From assembly GCF_014845095.1 (NCBI RefSeq), contig NZ_NKUG01000086.1:1-64000 (forward strand): DNA of 64,000 bases. Reading direction: 5' to 3'. The stretch comes from Methylobacterium bullatum. Lineage in GTDB: Bacteria; Pseudomonadota; Alphaproteobacteria; Rhizobiales; Beijerinckiaceae. Position 1 is the first letter of the stretch. Each line of letters opens with the position of its first letter. Below, one piece after another: positions 50,756 to 60,398 of this stretch. The position numbers were made by a program, and so were the translations under genes. Under the pieces are notes generated by a model, which did not search any database, was not told the origin of the DNA, and saw nothing but the letters and a program-made list of their open reading frames with translations.

Positions 50756-51427
50756 TCAGACTTCGCTGCTGTGCATCAGGGAGGCCGGGGTCATCGTCTT
50801 TCCGCCGCCATCGACGGCGGGCTCGAAATCACCCGTCTCGGGATTGCGCAGGAGAAGCTCGCCATGGGCGATGCCGAAATGCGCGCCGTGGAGCGCCAGG
50901 CGGCCATCGGCGACGCGCTCGCGCACGAAGGGGAACGTCATCAGGTTCTCGAGGCTCTGCGCCACGGTGGCGTATTCGAGGCGCGTCAGGTGGTCCGGTC
51001 CCTTCTGCACCTTGAGCTTCTCCTCAGCGCCCTTCACCAGGGAGACCCATTTGCCGATGAAGTCGCTCGTCGAGAGCGGGCCTGGCGGGTTTGCGTAAGC
51101 CTTGATGCCGCCGCAGGTGGCGTGGCCCAGAACGACAATGTGCTTCACTTCCAGGGCCTGGACGGCGAACTCGATGGCCGCCGAGGTGCCGTGATACTCG
51201 CCGCCCTCCTCGAAGGGGGGAACGAGGTTGGCCACGTTGCGGATGATGAAGAGTTCGCCCGGTCCGGTATCGAAGATGACTTCCGGCGAAACGCGGCTGT
51301 CACAGCAGCCGATCAGCAAGACTTCCGGGCTCTGCCCTTGTGCCAGGGCGGCGTAGCGTTTGGCCTCGTGGGACAAGCGTCCATCGAGGAACGACCGGTA
51401 TCCTGAGGTCAGCTTTTGTGGGAACAT
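50756..51427 (-). CDS. can: Beta-class carbonic anhydrase
   Basis: The 223-residue enzyme interconverts CO2 and bicarbonate. Zinc ligands and the Asp/Arg dyad are visible: Cys42-Asp43-Ser-Arg45 in GCCDSRVSPE, and His102 and Cys105 in LGHATCGGIKA. The FIIRNVANLVPP segment is also typical of the family. AAGGAAGG precedes ATG 51427 at a good distance. It appears monocistronic. Bicarbonate supply matters to carboxylases of C1 and C2 assimilation, but no such gene is adjacent. Confidence 0.93.
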   Translation of the reverse strand: MFPQKLTSGYRSFLDGRLSHEAKRYAALAQGQSPEVLLIGCCDSRVSPEVIFDTGPGELFIIRNVANLVPPFEEGGEYHGTSAAIEFAVQALEVKHIVVLGHATCGGIKAYANPPGPLSTSDFIGKWVSLVKGAEEKLKVQKGPDHLTRLEYATVAQSLENLMTFPFVRERVADGRLALHGAHFGIAHGELLLRNPETGDFEPAVDGGGKTMTPASLMHSSEV

Positions 51428-51571
51428 GCGTTTTCCTTCCTTGAGCGTTGTTGTTGGGGGTCGCCGTGACAACCCGGTTCTCGACATTCAGCCTCGACTA
51501 GCGAGACCTGTGCCGTATCTGGTTCCGAGGCCCTATCTGGCCCAGTCTCGGGCCGGTGGCCCAGTGCGGGG

Positions 51572-52132
51572 TCACACCTGATGCCAGGTCAGGGTGACGG
51601 GCGGCTCGGGCCGCTCGCCCGACGCGATGCGTCTGGCCAGGCGAGCGAGGCCCGCGGGCTCGATCCGTTCACCGCTGGCCTCCAACTCGTCGAGCGTCCA
51701 CCAGCGCGTGCCGAGGACCGTGCTGTCCTCGGTCTCGGCGAGGCGGCTGGTATCGACCTCGTCGCTGGGCAGACGCACGACGAAATAGCGTTCGCGGGCA
51801 TCACGCGGCTTCGGGAACAGAAAGAACGGACCGTCGCAGGCAGCGACCTGCGGCCCGATCTCGGCATCGAAAACCCCGATTTCCTCGCCGAGTTCCCGAA
51901 GGCAGGCTTGCGCGTGGCTTTCGCCGGGCTCCAGCCCGCCACCGGGCATGAACCAGAAGGTCCGCTCCTCCGGCCTCGATGGATCGATGGGGCGTTGCGC
52001 CTCGTAGGCGATCAGGAGCAGCCGGTCCTGCGGGTCGAAGACGAGGGCACGGGCGACGTGGCGCAGGGGAGGCGCACCGGACCCTTGGCTGGACTCGGGT
52101 TCGGGGGGCTGGGTCGACGAGGGACGAATCAT
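51572..52132 (-). CDS. Nudix hydrolase
   Basis: The 186-residue protein has one Nudix fold with a complete Nudix box, GGGLEPGESHAQACLRELGEEIGV, in the usual G-x5-E-x7-REUxEExGU order, so hydrolysis of a nucleoside diphosphate-linked substrate is expected. The first 25 residues are Pro/Ser-rich and probably flexible. The strand RHVARALVFDPQDRLLLIAYE opens the domain. It is 9 bases downstream of the DUF429 gene's stop on the same strand and may form an operon with it. The substrate is not determinable from sequence. Confidence 0.88.
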   Translation of the reverse strand: MIRPSSTQPPEPESSQGSGAPPLRHVARALVFDPQDRLLLIAYEAQRPIDPSRPEERTFWFMPGGGLEPGESHAQACLRELGEEIGVFDAEIGPQVAACDGPFFLFPKPRDARERYFVVRLPSDEVDTSRLAETEDSTVLGTRWWTLDELEASGERIEPAGLARLARRIASGERPEPPVTLTWHQV

Positions 52133-52141
52133 GACGACGGT

Positions 52142-52894
52142 CTAGCAGGGAATTGGACCCTCGCCAGCAGGCGCCCAGATCACCACGGGCAGGCCGTGAC
52201 GGTCGCGTCCCGGCGGGTCGGGCATCGGGATGGCGCGTCCGAGGACGATGTCGCGGGCGACGACCAGGGCGGCGAGGGCGTCGAGGTGATCGTCGGCCCC
52301 TACGCCCGCCGGTCTGCCTGCGTCCACGATCGCTGCGGGTAGACCGGCCCTTCGCAGGAGCGCGCGGCGCTCTTCCAGCCCTTCCCGACGCCCCGGCCCC
52401 TTCTTGGCCGATGCCAGCGGACGGTCGCCGTTGAGGCGGCGGAACGCCACTTCCGGGTGAACCTCATGAACCCGCTCGCGCAGCGGCGGCCGCGCCAGGA
52501 GCAGGTCATCCACCTCGCGGATGTAGCGGGTGATGTTCCAGCACTGGATCGAGGGTGCGAAGGGAGGGACGCTGGCGGCGCGGGAGAGCGCCTTGGCCTC
52601 CTCGTAGCTGCCGGCATGAACCGCTGCCCGTGGCGGCACCGGGAAGACACTGGATCGCCCGCCCGCGAGATAAGCCCTGGCCGCGCGGTCGGCGACCCGG
52701 CCGCCGCCCTCGACGCGGTCGGGCAGGCCGATCGGGACGTCGATCCCGACGCAGACCGGGGCTTCCGGCCCGTCCAGGATATCGGAGACGCGGGCAAAGC
52801 TCCCGGCGCGGTAGCGGCCGGGATCGTCGAGATCGAGGAGGGCTCCGGCCCAGGCGCCGCGGCAGCCGTCGAGTCCGGCGATCCAGCGCGTCAT
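52142..52894 (-). CDS. DUF429 protein (RNase H-like predicted nuclease)
   Basis: The 250-residue protein starts MTRWIAGLDGCRGAWAGALLD and has the DUF429 landmarks: VCVGIDVPIGLPD, RSSVFPVPPRAAVHAGSYEEAKAL, QCWNITRYIREVD, HEVHPEVAFRRLNG and DDHLDALAALVVA. The aspartates in GLDGCRG, GIDVPIG and DDHLDA are in positions expected for an RNase H-like metal site. The biological role is unknown. The start is set to MTRW at 52894; the frame opens 35 residues earlier. Confidence 0.83.
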   Translation of the reverse strand: MTRWIAGLDGCRGAWAGALLDLDDPGRYRAGSFARVSDILDGPEAPVCVGIDVPIGLPDRVEGGGRVADRAARAYLAGGRSSVFPVPPRAAVHAGSYEEAKALSRAASVPPFAPSIQCWNITRYIREVDDLLLARPPLRERVHEVHPEVAFRRLNGDRPLASAKKGPGRREGLEERRALLRRAGLPAAIVDAGRPAGVGADDHLDALAALVVARDIVLGRAIPMPDPPGRDRHGLPVVIWAPAGEGPIPC

Positions 52895-53017
52895 GCGAGC
52901 CCCGCGAACCGCGACGGCTCTGGCGGGTTGATGCTGCTCACGGACGGCCGGCTTCGAGGGCCGTCCCGTCGCACCGGATAACGCCGCCGCCGGCGGCACG
53001 CTTCACAGGATCGTTCC

Positions 53018-53416
53018 ATGGACATCGCCGTCGACAAGGTCACCGAGATCATCCCCCGGGTCAGGGCGCTCGACGTGAAGGAGGGTGCCACCGACCCCGA
53101 TTCGGGCTCCAACCCGATCGATGACGGCTCCACCGACGTGCTCACGTCGGGCACCGACGATGCCACGGAATCGGAGGTCCGTTCGATGATCTCCGGCCTC
53201 AACGACGACGAGCGGGCCAATCTCCTCGCCCTTCTCTATGTCGGGCGCGGCGACATGGAGGCGGAGGAATGGGGTGAGGCCGTGCGCTTCGCCCGCGAAC
53301 GCGAGGCGGTGGGCGAGGGCGCGCTGCACGAGATCATGGCCTCGCCCGATGCGGGCGATCTCCTCGACGAAGGGCTCGCCGCCCTCGGGATCAGCCAGGA
53401 CGTCTCGGAGGCTTGA
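53018..53416 (+). CDS. DUF3775 domain protein
   Basis: The 132-residue acidic protein begins MDIAVDKVTEIIPRVRALDVKEG, then has a Ser/Thr/Asp-rich linker, and a helical domain SEVRSMISGLNDDERANLLALLYVGRGDMEAEEWGEAVRFARE that is the core of DUF3775, a small family common in Rhizobiales. Cytoplasmic; function unknown. The gene stands alone between the divergent DUF429 gene and the transglutaminase-like gene. Confidence 0.78.
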   Translation: MDIAVDKVTEIIPRVRALDVKEGATDPDSGSNPIDDGSTDVLTSGTDDATESEVRSMISGLNDDERANLLALLYVGRGDMEAEEWGEAVRFAREREAVGEGALHEIMASPDAGDLLDEGLAALGISQDVSEA

Positions 53417-53652
53417 GACCGGACGGTGGTGAGCCGGCCTCATCACCATCCGCCCGCGTGGTGGCTCGTGTCCCCGCCGAACCCGTCGTAGTCGGCTGGT
53501 GCGGTTTGGCGTGGCGCCGGGGCAACGATCTCCCGTTTCCGCAATCATGCCCCGAAATCCACAGCGTTAACCTTTTATTAACCCGACGATTGCCGATCCA
53601 ACGTGGCCGTGAGACGTTCGTTAACAACAGATTAACGAGACGAGCGGCGGCC

Positions 53653-54330
53653 ATGCGGATCGCGATTTCGAAGTTCCACGATGCGGTGCACGCCCTCAAG
53701 CGCGGCATCGGTGGTTTGGGTCTGCTCTCCGGCCTGGCGGTCGCGTCCCTCGCCGCCATGCCGAACCTCGCCTCCGCTCAGACCCTGGCCTCGCTCCCCA
53801 GCGTGGCGAGCACCATCTCCACCACCGGTGCCGCCCGCCCGATCAGCGCTTGGGTCACCTTCTGCGAGACCTACGCCTCCGAATGCGCGGTGAATGTCTC
53901 GGAGCCCGCGACGATCAGCCTGACGCCGGGTGTCTGGAACACCATCGTCTCGGTGAACCGCCGCGTGAACAAGTCCATCCGTGCCGTCACCGACATGGAC
54001 CAGCTCGGCATGGCCGACCGCTGGGATCTGGCCGAATCCGGTGCCGGCGATTGCGAGGATTTCCAGCTCCTGAAGCGCAAGCTCCTCGCCGAGGCCGGCC
54101 TGCCGCGCCGGGCCATGCGGATGACGGTGGTCATTGACGAGAAGGGGGAGGGGCATGCCGTCCTCACGCTGATCACCGACCGGGGCGACCTCATCCTCGA
54201 CAACAAGACCAACAGCGTGCTGCCCTGGCGTCAGACCGGCTACACTTTCATCAAACGCGAGAGCCAGAATGCCATGGCCTGGGTGTCCCTCGGCCGTGCC
54301 GCGTCGCCGGTGACCACAGCCAACCGCTAG
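53653..54330 (+). CDS. Bacterial transglutaminase-like cysteine proteinase (BTLCP)
   Basis: The 225-residue exported protein has a signal peptide (cleavage near NLASA-QT, residue 42) and the BTLCP (peptidase C93) domain. The catalytic triad is visible as Cys134 (GAGDCEDFQLLKR), His168 (EGHAVLTL) and Asp183 (ILDNKT). Cys71 and Cys78 may form a disulfide. The partner in some bacteria, LapD, is controlled by the related protease LapG through c-di-GMP; here two GGDEF-EAL genes lie in the window, but no LapD-like protein is adjacent. ATG 53653 is chosen because the signal peptide starts there; the frame opens 80 residues earlier. Confidence 0.9.
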   Translation: MRIAISKFHDAVHALKRGIGGLGLLSGLAVASLAAMPNLASAQTLASLPSVASTISTTGAARPISAWVTFCETYASECAVNVSEPATISLTPGVWNTIVSVNRRVNKSIRAVTDMDQLGMADRWDLAESGAGDCEDFQLLKRKLLAEAGLPRRAMRMTVVIDEKGEGHAVLTLITDRGDLILDNKTNSVLPWRQTGYTFIKRESQNAMAWVSLGRAASPVTTANR

Positions 54331-54444
54331 GAGCGGGATTCGCTGGGACGAGCCGTCCCGGAGGGAGATCGCATCAAAGGCGATACATTAGCGACTTGTT
54401 AAGCGCGTGCGGGTGAGGGTTGCCGGGTTCGGGAATCCCTCGCC

Positions 54445-54789
54445 ATGACGAAGCTGAGCCGCTCGCCCGCAGCCTTGCTGCTGGCCGCCATCCTGCCCCT
54501 GTGCTGCACGGCCCCCGCCTCGGCCCTGAATTCCGACGTCGGTGCCCTGCACGCCTCCTGGCGCGGATGCCTGCATCGGAATTTCGACTTGCAGGCACTC
54601 GTGACGAGCCGGACGCTGGCCGTCGAGTCGGCCGTGAAATCCTGCCGTGCCAGCGAAGCGGCTTATCTCGCCGCCCTGTCGACGTCCCCCCTGGTGGATG
54701 ACGAGGACGTATCCCGGGTCCGTCCGGCCCTGATCCAGCGCGCCAAGGGCTGGCTTCTACAGAAGGCGAGCGGCACGCGCCCGCTCTGA
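54445..54789 (+). CDS. Small exported protein of unknown function
   Basis: The 114-residue protein has a signal peptide (MTKLSRSPAALLLAAILPLCCTAPASA) and a helical mature part (DVGALHASWRGCLHRNFDLQALVTSRTLAVESAVKSCRASEAAYLAAL) with two cysteines, which could pair. No family is recognised. It lies 115 bases after the BTLCP gene on the same strand and converges on the GAF-PAS-GGDEF-EAL gene, with 7 bases between stops. Confidence 0.65.
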   Translation: MTKLSRSPAALLLAAILPLCCTAPASALNSDVGALHASWRGCLHRNFDLQALVTSRTLAVESAVKSCRASEAAYLAALSTSPLVDDEDVSRVRPALIQRAKGWLLQKASGTRPL

Positions 54790-54796
54790 CGCCTCG

Positions 54797-57010
54797 TCAG
54801 GCCGCCCTGGGACCCCGCCTGCCTTCGACCCGCCCGCCCATGACCAGGGCGGCCAGCGCCTCGGCGGTCATGGCCCGGCCGTAGAGATAGCCCTGGCCCT
54901 CGCGGCAGCCCATGATGCGCAGCATCGTGTCCTGCTCGATCGTCTCGATTCCCTCCGCGATGACATCCAGGCCGAAGCTCTGAGCCATGCCGAGCACGGC
55001 CCGGACGATCTCCGCGTCGTGCCGATCCGTGAGGATGTCCCGCACGAAGCCGCGGTCGATCTTCAGGCGCGTCAGCGGGAAACGCTTGAGCGAACTCAGC
55101 GAGGCATAGCCCGTGCCGAAATCGTCGAAGGCGATGGAGACGCCGTGCCGATGGAGCTCGCGCAACGGGTCCAGCAGGAAATCGTCGGTCTGAAGGGCGA
55201 TCCGCTCCGTCACCTCGATTTCGAGCAGGCTCGGCGGCAAGGCGTGGCGTTCCAGGGCGCCGATCACCTCGCGAGCCAGCCGTCCCGTCCTGAGATGAGC
55301 CCCGAACAGGTTCACGGCGACCCGCAAGGGAGGCAGGCCGAGGGCGCGCCAGAGCGCGGATTGCCGGCAGGCATCGTCGACGATCCATCGGCCGATGGAG
55401 GCGGCGAGGGGATGGGCTTCGAGGGCGTCGATGAAGGCGGCCGGCAAGAGCAGGCCGCGGGTGGGATGCTGCCATCTCAGCAGGGCCTCGGCGCCGATGA
55501 CCTGTCCCGAATCCAGCTCGACCTGCGGCTGGTAGTGCAGCACCAGTTCGGCACGCTCCACCGCTCGGGTCAGCTCGTCGTGGAGCGTCCGCCGGGCGAC
55601 CACCGCATTGCGCATGGATTGTTCGAACAGGCGAAAGCAGCGCCGTCCGTCACGCTTGGCCTGGTAGAGGGCCAGATCCGCATCGGCGATCAGCTCGTCC
55701 CGGACGGTTCCCGGCCCGCCTATCGCCGCGCCGATGCTGAGACCCACATGGAAGACGTGCCCTGCCACCGGGAACGGGGTCTGGAACGCCTCCAGGATCT
55801 GCGCGGCCAGGGCCCCCGCATCGAGCGGGCTGCCCCGGCCCGGCAGGAGCAGCGCGAACTCGTCCCCGCCGAACCGGGCCACCGTGATCTGGGCGGTGAC
55901 CCAGGACGACAGCCGAACCGCCACGGCCTGGAGCAGCACGTCCCCGACGGCGTGGCCCAGGCTGTCGTTGACCTCCTTGAAGCCGTCGAGATCGAGCAGC
56001 ATCACCGTGGCGTACTGGTCCGTCGTGAGGCTGGCGTCCAGGCGCTCGTCGAAGAGGGCGCGGTTGGTGAGGCCGGTCAGCTTGTCGTGGTGGGCGAGTT
56101 GAACCAGCTTGGCGTCGCGGGCGCGCCACTCGCTGATGTCGCGGATGACGGCGCCCATCCCGATCCCGCCGGGTCCCTGCCAGATCGACATCGAGAACTC
56201 GATCGGGAACGTGCGACCGTCGCGGTGCAGCGCTGTCAGTTCGATGGTGCGGCCGGCGAGGTGTGACGCCCCCCCGGAGGCGATCCGGCGAAGCCCCGCT
56301 TTGTGGGCGGCGCGGAGCGGCTCGGGAATGATGATCTCGGCGGGCCGGCCGACCATCCCGCCCGCGCCATGGCCGAACAAGGCCTCGGCCGAGGGATTGC
56401 AGAAGGTGATCGTGCCCGTCCCGTCCACCACGAGCAGGGCATATTCGGCGGCCTGAGCGAAGCCGATCGCCGCCGCGTTGGCCAGTTGCGCCCGTCGAAT
56501 CTCCAGCCGGTCCATGACGAGGCCGGCGAAAGCGGCGAGCTTCGACCGCTCGGCATCGTCGAAACCGTCGCGCGGTTTCGTGTCGAGAACGCCGAGCGAG
56601 CCGATGCAATGCCCCTCGGCCGTGATCAGAGGCGCGCCGGCATGGAACCTGACGCCCGGCAGGTCGCGGAAGAGGAGCCCCTCGTCGTCCGCGTTTACCA
56701 CCACGATCCCGGACTGCGTGAGGACGCGCTCGCATGGCTGGCCGTGTCGCGGAAGGCGGTGAAGATCGACGCCGATCCGGGCCACGAGCCACGAGACCTC
56801 GTCGTCCACGAGGGAAACCCAAGCCATCGGCATGCCGAGGCTCGCCGCCGTCACCGCGACGATGCGTTCGAGGCCGGCATCCGGGGCGGCGCCGATCACG
56901 TGGCAGGAGCGCAGAGCGGTCAGACGCTCGGCGTCGTCCGTGGGGGCCGTTCGGTCGTCGGTTCCGGCGGGTGCCGATGGTGAAGGAATCATGGAATCGG
57001 CACCGAACAT
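54797..57010 (-). CDS. GAF-PAS-GGDEF-EAL cyclic-di-GMP protein
   Basis: The 737-residue cytoplasmic protein has four domains: GAF (about 30-180, AVTAASLGMPMAWVSLVDDEVSWLVA), PAS (about 195-310, AEYALLVVDGTGTITFCNPSAEALFG), GGDEF with intact RFGGDEFALLL and LDLDGFKEVNDSLGHAVGD, and EAL with GAEALLRWQHP, VAVNLFGAHL and FDDFGTGYASLSSLKRF. Both catalytic motifs are intact, so cyclase or phosphodiesterase activity, or switching between them, is possible. No membrane helix is seen, so the GAF and PAS domains sense cytoplasmic cues. ATG 57010 is chosen; ATG 56992 is an alternative, and neither has a clear ribosome site. Confidence 0.88.
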   Translation of the reverse strand: MFGADSMIPSPSAPAGTDDRTAPTDDAERLTALRSCHVIGAAPDAGLERIVAVTAASLGMPMAWVSLVDDEVSWLVARIGVDLHRLPRHGQPCERVLTQSGIVVVNADDEGLLFRDLPGVRFHAGAPLITAEGHCIGSLGVLDTKPRDGFDDAERSKLAAFAGLVMDRLEIRRAQLANAAAIGFAQAAEYALLVVDGTGTITFCNPSAEALFGHGAGGMVGRPAEIIIPEPLRAAHKAGLRRIASGGASHLAGRTIELTALHRDGRTFPIEFSMSIWQGPGGIGMGAVIRDISEWRARDAKLVQLAHHDKLTGLTNRALFDERLDASLTTDQYATVMLLDLDGFKEVNDSLGHAVGDVLLQAVAVRLSSWVTAQITVARFGGDEFALLLPGRGSPLDAGALAAQILEAFQTPFPVAGHVFHVGLSIGAAIGGPGTVRDELIADADLALYQAKRDGRRCFRLFEQSMRNAVVARRTLHDELTRAVERAELVLHYQPQVELDSGQVIGAEALLRWQHPTRGLLLPAAFIDALEAHPLAASIGRWIVDDACRQSALWRALGLPPLRVAVNLFGAHLRTGRLAREVIGALERHALPPSLLEIEVTERIALQTDDFLLDPLRELHRHGVSIAFDDFGTGYASLSSLKRFPLTRLKIDRGFVRDILTDRHDAEIVRAVLGMAQSFGLDVIAEGIETIEQDTMLRIMGCREGQGYLYGRAMTAEALAALVMGGRVEGRRGPRAA

Positions 57011-57443
57011 GAGCGGTTTCGATGGGGATACTCTGTCAAATGCTAACAGACCGTGCCGCAAGGGCTCGCAGGTATCGATGTCGTTGGTGTGTTCAAGATA
57101 CCGCTTTCATGGGGCGAAGGCAGGACGATCGGCCGTCTTCGGAAGAACAGGTCAACAATCCTGACGGATATTGCGGAACCTCTTGGGAGGCGGTCGACGA
57201 TACCTCAAACATCAGATGTGGCTACGGTTCCACCCATGGGCCCACTTGAGGCGACATTGGTCACGTGCGTCGTTTTTCAGACCGAGAGACGTCTGGGTAA
57301 ATGCTGCGCGATGATCAATCAAATATCCGAAATCCTATTAAAATCTCTTAACCATGTCGAAAAATCACCGCAAACCAAACCTTTGATAATGGCTTGATGT
57401 ATATCTATCGTTCCATCAGATTTCGATCCGACGGAGGTCAATC
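57011..57443. other. Intergenic region, no supported gene
   Basis: About 430 bases separate two divergent genes. The part near 57300-57430 is AT-rich and should contain the promoter of the small gene at 57444. Open frames crossing it do not look like proteins. Confidence 0.5.
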
Positions 57444-57659
57444 ATGGCGCATTCGATCTACGTGAGGAAGATCGGCGAGGGCTGCGAGAGTTCCTGGAAG
57501 ACTCTGGCCCATGCCATCCAGACGCGGAGCGAGGCGGTCATGCTCGCCCGGAGACTGGCATCGTCCTATCCGGAATCGGGTGCGGATCCCTTCAAGCGGG
57601 TGTTCTGGTTCCGCGACCGGACCGGGCTGCACGAGATCCGGGCCTCCCCCGAAAGCTAA
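57444..57659 (+). CDS. Small hypothetical protein
   Basis: The 71-residue protein MAHSIYVRKIGEGCESSWKT to RDRTGLHEIRASPES has a strong ribosome site (GGAGG, 7 bases before ATG). It reads as a small alpha/beta fold with the stretch SEAVMLARRLASSYPESGADPFKRVFWFRDRTG. Small proteins of this type occur in Rhizobiales, but no function is known. It is 107 bases before the CoA-ester lyase on the same strand. Confidence 0.65.
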   Translation: MAHSIYVRKIGEGCESSWKTLAHAIQTRSEAVMLARRLASSYPESGADPFKRVFWFRDRTGLHEIRASPES

Positions 57660-57765
57660 TTCCGGATCGCTCTTCCTGTGCGGTGAGAGCTTGAAACGGG
57701 AGGGGGGCGGCGGTATCGCCGGGCGGCCGGTGCATCGAGCCACGGCGTCAGGAGATCGCCGCGCC

Positions 57766-58653
57766 ATGACCGAGATCCGTCCGCGTCGCAGCGTCCTTGC
57801 CATGCCCGGCTCCAATCCACGGGTCCTGGAGAAGGCGCGCGGCCTGCCCACCGACGTCGTGATGATCGATCTGGAGGATGGCGTCGCCCCCGAAATGAAG
57901 GCGGAGGGACGGGACGCCGTCGCCGCCACGGTGGCTTCCCGGCCCTATGGGCGGCGCGAGGTCGTGGTCCGCATCAACGGCCTCGACACGCCATGGGGGG
58001 AGGCCGATCTCGCGCGCATCGCCCCTGCCGGGCCGGACGCGATCGTGATCCCGAAGGTCTCCGGACCCGATGCCCTCGTGGCGGTCGGCTCGCGCCTGCG
58101 CCGCCTCGGCGCGCCGGACCATACCCGCGTCTGGGCGATGATCGAGACGCCGTTGGCGATCCTCCACATCGCCGAGATCGCCAGCGCCGCCCGCGACGTG
58201 GATACGCGCCTATCGTGCCTGCTCGTCGGGCCAAACGACCTCGCCAAGTCCAGCCGGGTCCGGCTCGGAATGCCGGGCCGTCCGGCCCTGATGCCGTGGC
58301 TGATGAACGTGGTCATGGCAGCCCGAGCCTACGAGGTCGACGTGATCGACGGCATCTACAATGCCTTTCGCGATGAGAGCGGGTTCAGGGCCGAGTGCGA
58401 GCAGGGCCGCGACAGCGGCTTCGACGGCAAGATGCTGATCCATCCCGGCCAGATCGCCACCGCCAACGAGCTGTTCGGTCCCTCGGAGGCCGAGATCGAG
58501 GAGGCGCGGGCGATCATCGCCGTCTTCGCCGAGCCGGAGAACCGGACGCGCGGGGCCATCGCCTTTCGTGGGCGGATGATCGAGCGGCTCCATGCCGTGG
58601 AGGCGTCCCGGATCGTCGCCCTCGCCGACGCCATCGCGGCACGGGCGGCGTGA
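57766..58653 (+). CDS. CoA-ester lyase, HpcH/HpaI (CitE-like) family
   Basis: The 295-residue TIM-barrel enzyme begins RPRRSVLAMPGSNPRVLEKARGLPTDVVMIDLEDGVAP, the standard CitE/malyl-CoA lyase start, with Glu and Asp of the metal site in LEDGVAP. RINGLDTPWG, PKVSG, WAMIETPLAILH and GFDGKMLIHPGQI follow. Family members cleave citryl-CoA, malyl-CoA or methylmalyl-CoA esters. It is shorter than the dedicated malyl-CoA lyase of the serine cycle (about 320 residues), so a side role is likely. Its stop overlaps the GTG of the dUTPase gene, an unusual pairing. Confidence 0.85.
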   Translation: MTEIRPRRSVLAMPGSNPRVLEKARGLPTDVVMIDLEDGVAPEMKAEGRDAVAATVASRPYGRREVVVRINGLDTPWGEADLARIAPAGPDAIVIPKVSGPDALVAVGSRLRRLGAPDHTRVWAMIETPLAILHIAEIASAARDVDTRLSCLLVGPNDLAKSSRVRLGMPGRPALMPWLMNVVMAARAYEVDVIDGIYNAFRDESGFRAECEQGRDSGFDGKMLIHPGQIATANELFGPSEAEIEEARAIIAVFAEPENRTRGAIAFRGRMIERLHAVEASRIVALADAIAARAA

Positions 58654-59156
58654 GCGGCGCACCTCCGACTGTTCCCCCGGCGGTCGATCTGCGAATCCGC
58701 GACCCGCGATTGCGGGAATGGGGCTTTCCGCGCTGGGGCTCGGCGGCGGCGGCGGGTCTCGACCTCCATGCCTGTCTCGACGAGCCCGTGACCCTGGCGC
58801 CGCAGGCCCCCGCAATCCTGATCCCGGCGGGGTTCAGTGTGCTGATCCGGGATCCGGACTGGTGCGGCCTCGTCTTCCCGCGCTCCGGCCTCGGTCACCG
58901 CGAAGGGCTGGTGCTGGGCAACGGGACCGGCGTCATCGATGCGGATTACGAGGGGCCGCTCATGATCTCGGCCTGGAACCGCAACGCCGACCCGGCCGCG
59001 ACGATCGTCATCCGCCCCGGCGACAGGATCGCGCAACTGGTCTTCACCCGCGTGACGCGGCCGGCCTTCACCATCGTCGACGCCCCTGATCTCGACGGAC
59101 CCGGCCCGCAATCCGGGCGCGGGCAGGGCGGCTTCGGATCGACGGGCCGACGCTAG
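58650..59156 (+). CDS. dut: dUTP diphosphatase
   Basis: The 168-residue protein has all five dUTPase motifs: AAAAGLDLHA (1), PRSGLGHREG (2), LGNGTGVIDADYEGPL (3, with the catalytic aspartate and the Tyr region), RIAQLVFTRV (4) and GRGQGGFGSTG (5, the Gly-rich arm that closes the active site). It converts dUTP to dUMP, keeping uracil out of DNA, which connects in theme with the UdgX fusion elsewhere in the window. GTG 58650 overlaps the stop of the lyase gene as GTGA, so translation is coupled. Confidence 0.92.
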   Translation: MSGAPPTVPPAVDLRIRDPRLREWGFPRWGSAAAAGLDLHACLDEPVTLAPQAPAILIPAGFSVLIRDPDWCGLVFPRSGLGHREGLVLGNGTGVIDADYEGPLMISAWNRNADPAATIVIRPGDRIAQLVFTRVTRPAFTIVDAPDLDGPGPQSGRGQGGFGSTGRR

Positions 59157-59305
59157 CCGCGACACGGCGGGCGCGCCGCGCCCGACCATGCTGAGCGATC
59201 CGTGTACGCCATAACCCTCTGAAGCCGCCGAAATGTGGACCCCGGGGGCGTACCGGGGCAAGACACGACCGTCGGCGGCGTGTCCAACCACCTGCTGGCT
59301 GTAAC

Positions 59306-60301
<996 letters not shown>

Positions 60302-60317
60302 GGCATCGCTCCTTGTT

Positions 60318-60384
60318 GAACAGGGCCTCGAATTAGCGGTTGCCGGATTGATCGATAAGCTGCGACAATTTCAACGACCTGTTC
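60318..60384. promoter_or_regulatory. Inverted half-sites in the AKR/LysR divergent promoter
   Basis: GAACAGG (60318-60324) and CCTGTTC (60378-60384) are perfect inverted copies 60 bases apart in the 97-base gap between the divergent starts. Distant inverted half-sites fit LysR-type binding of a tetramer at recognition and activation sites, though the classic T-N11-A motif is not obvious. Confidence 0.35.
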
Positions 60385-60398
60385 TACGATGTTCATCA

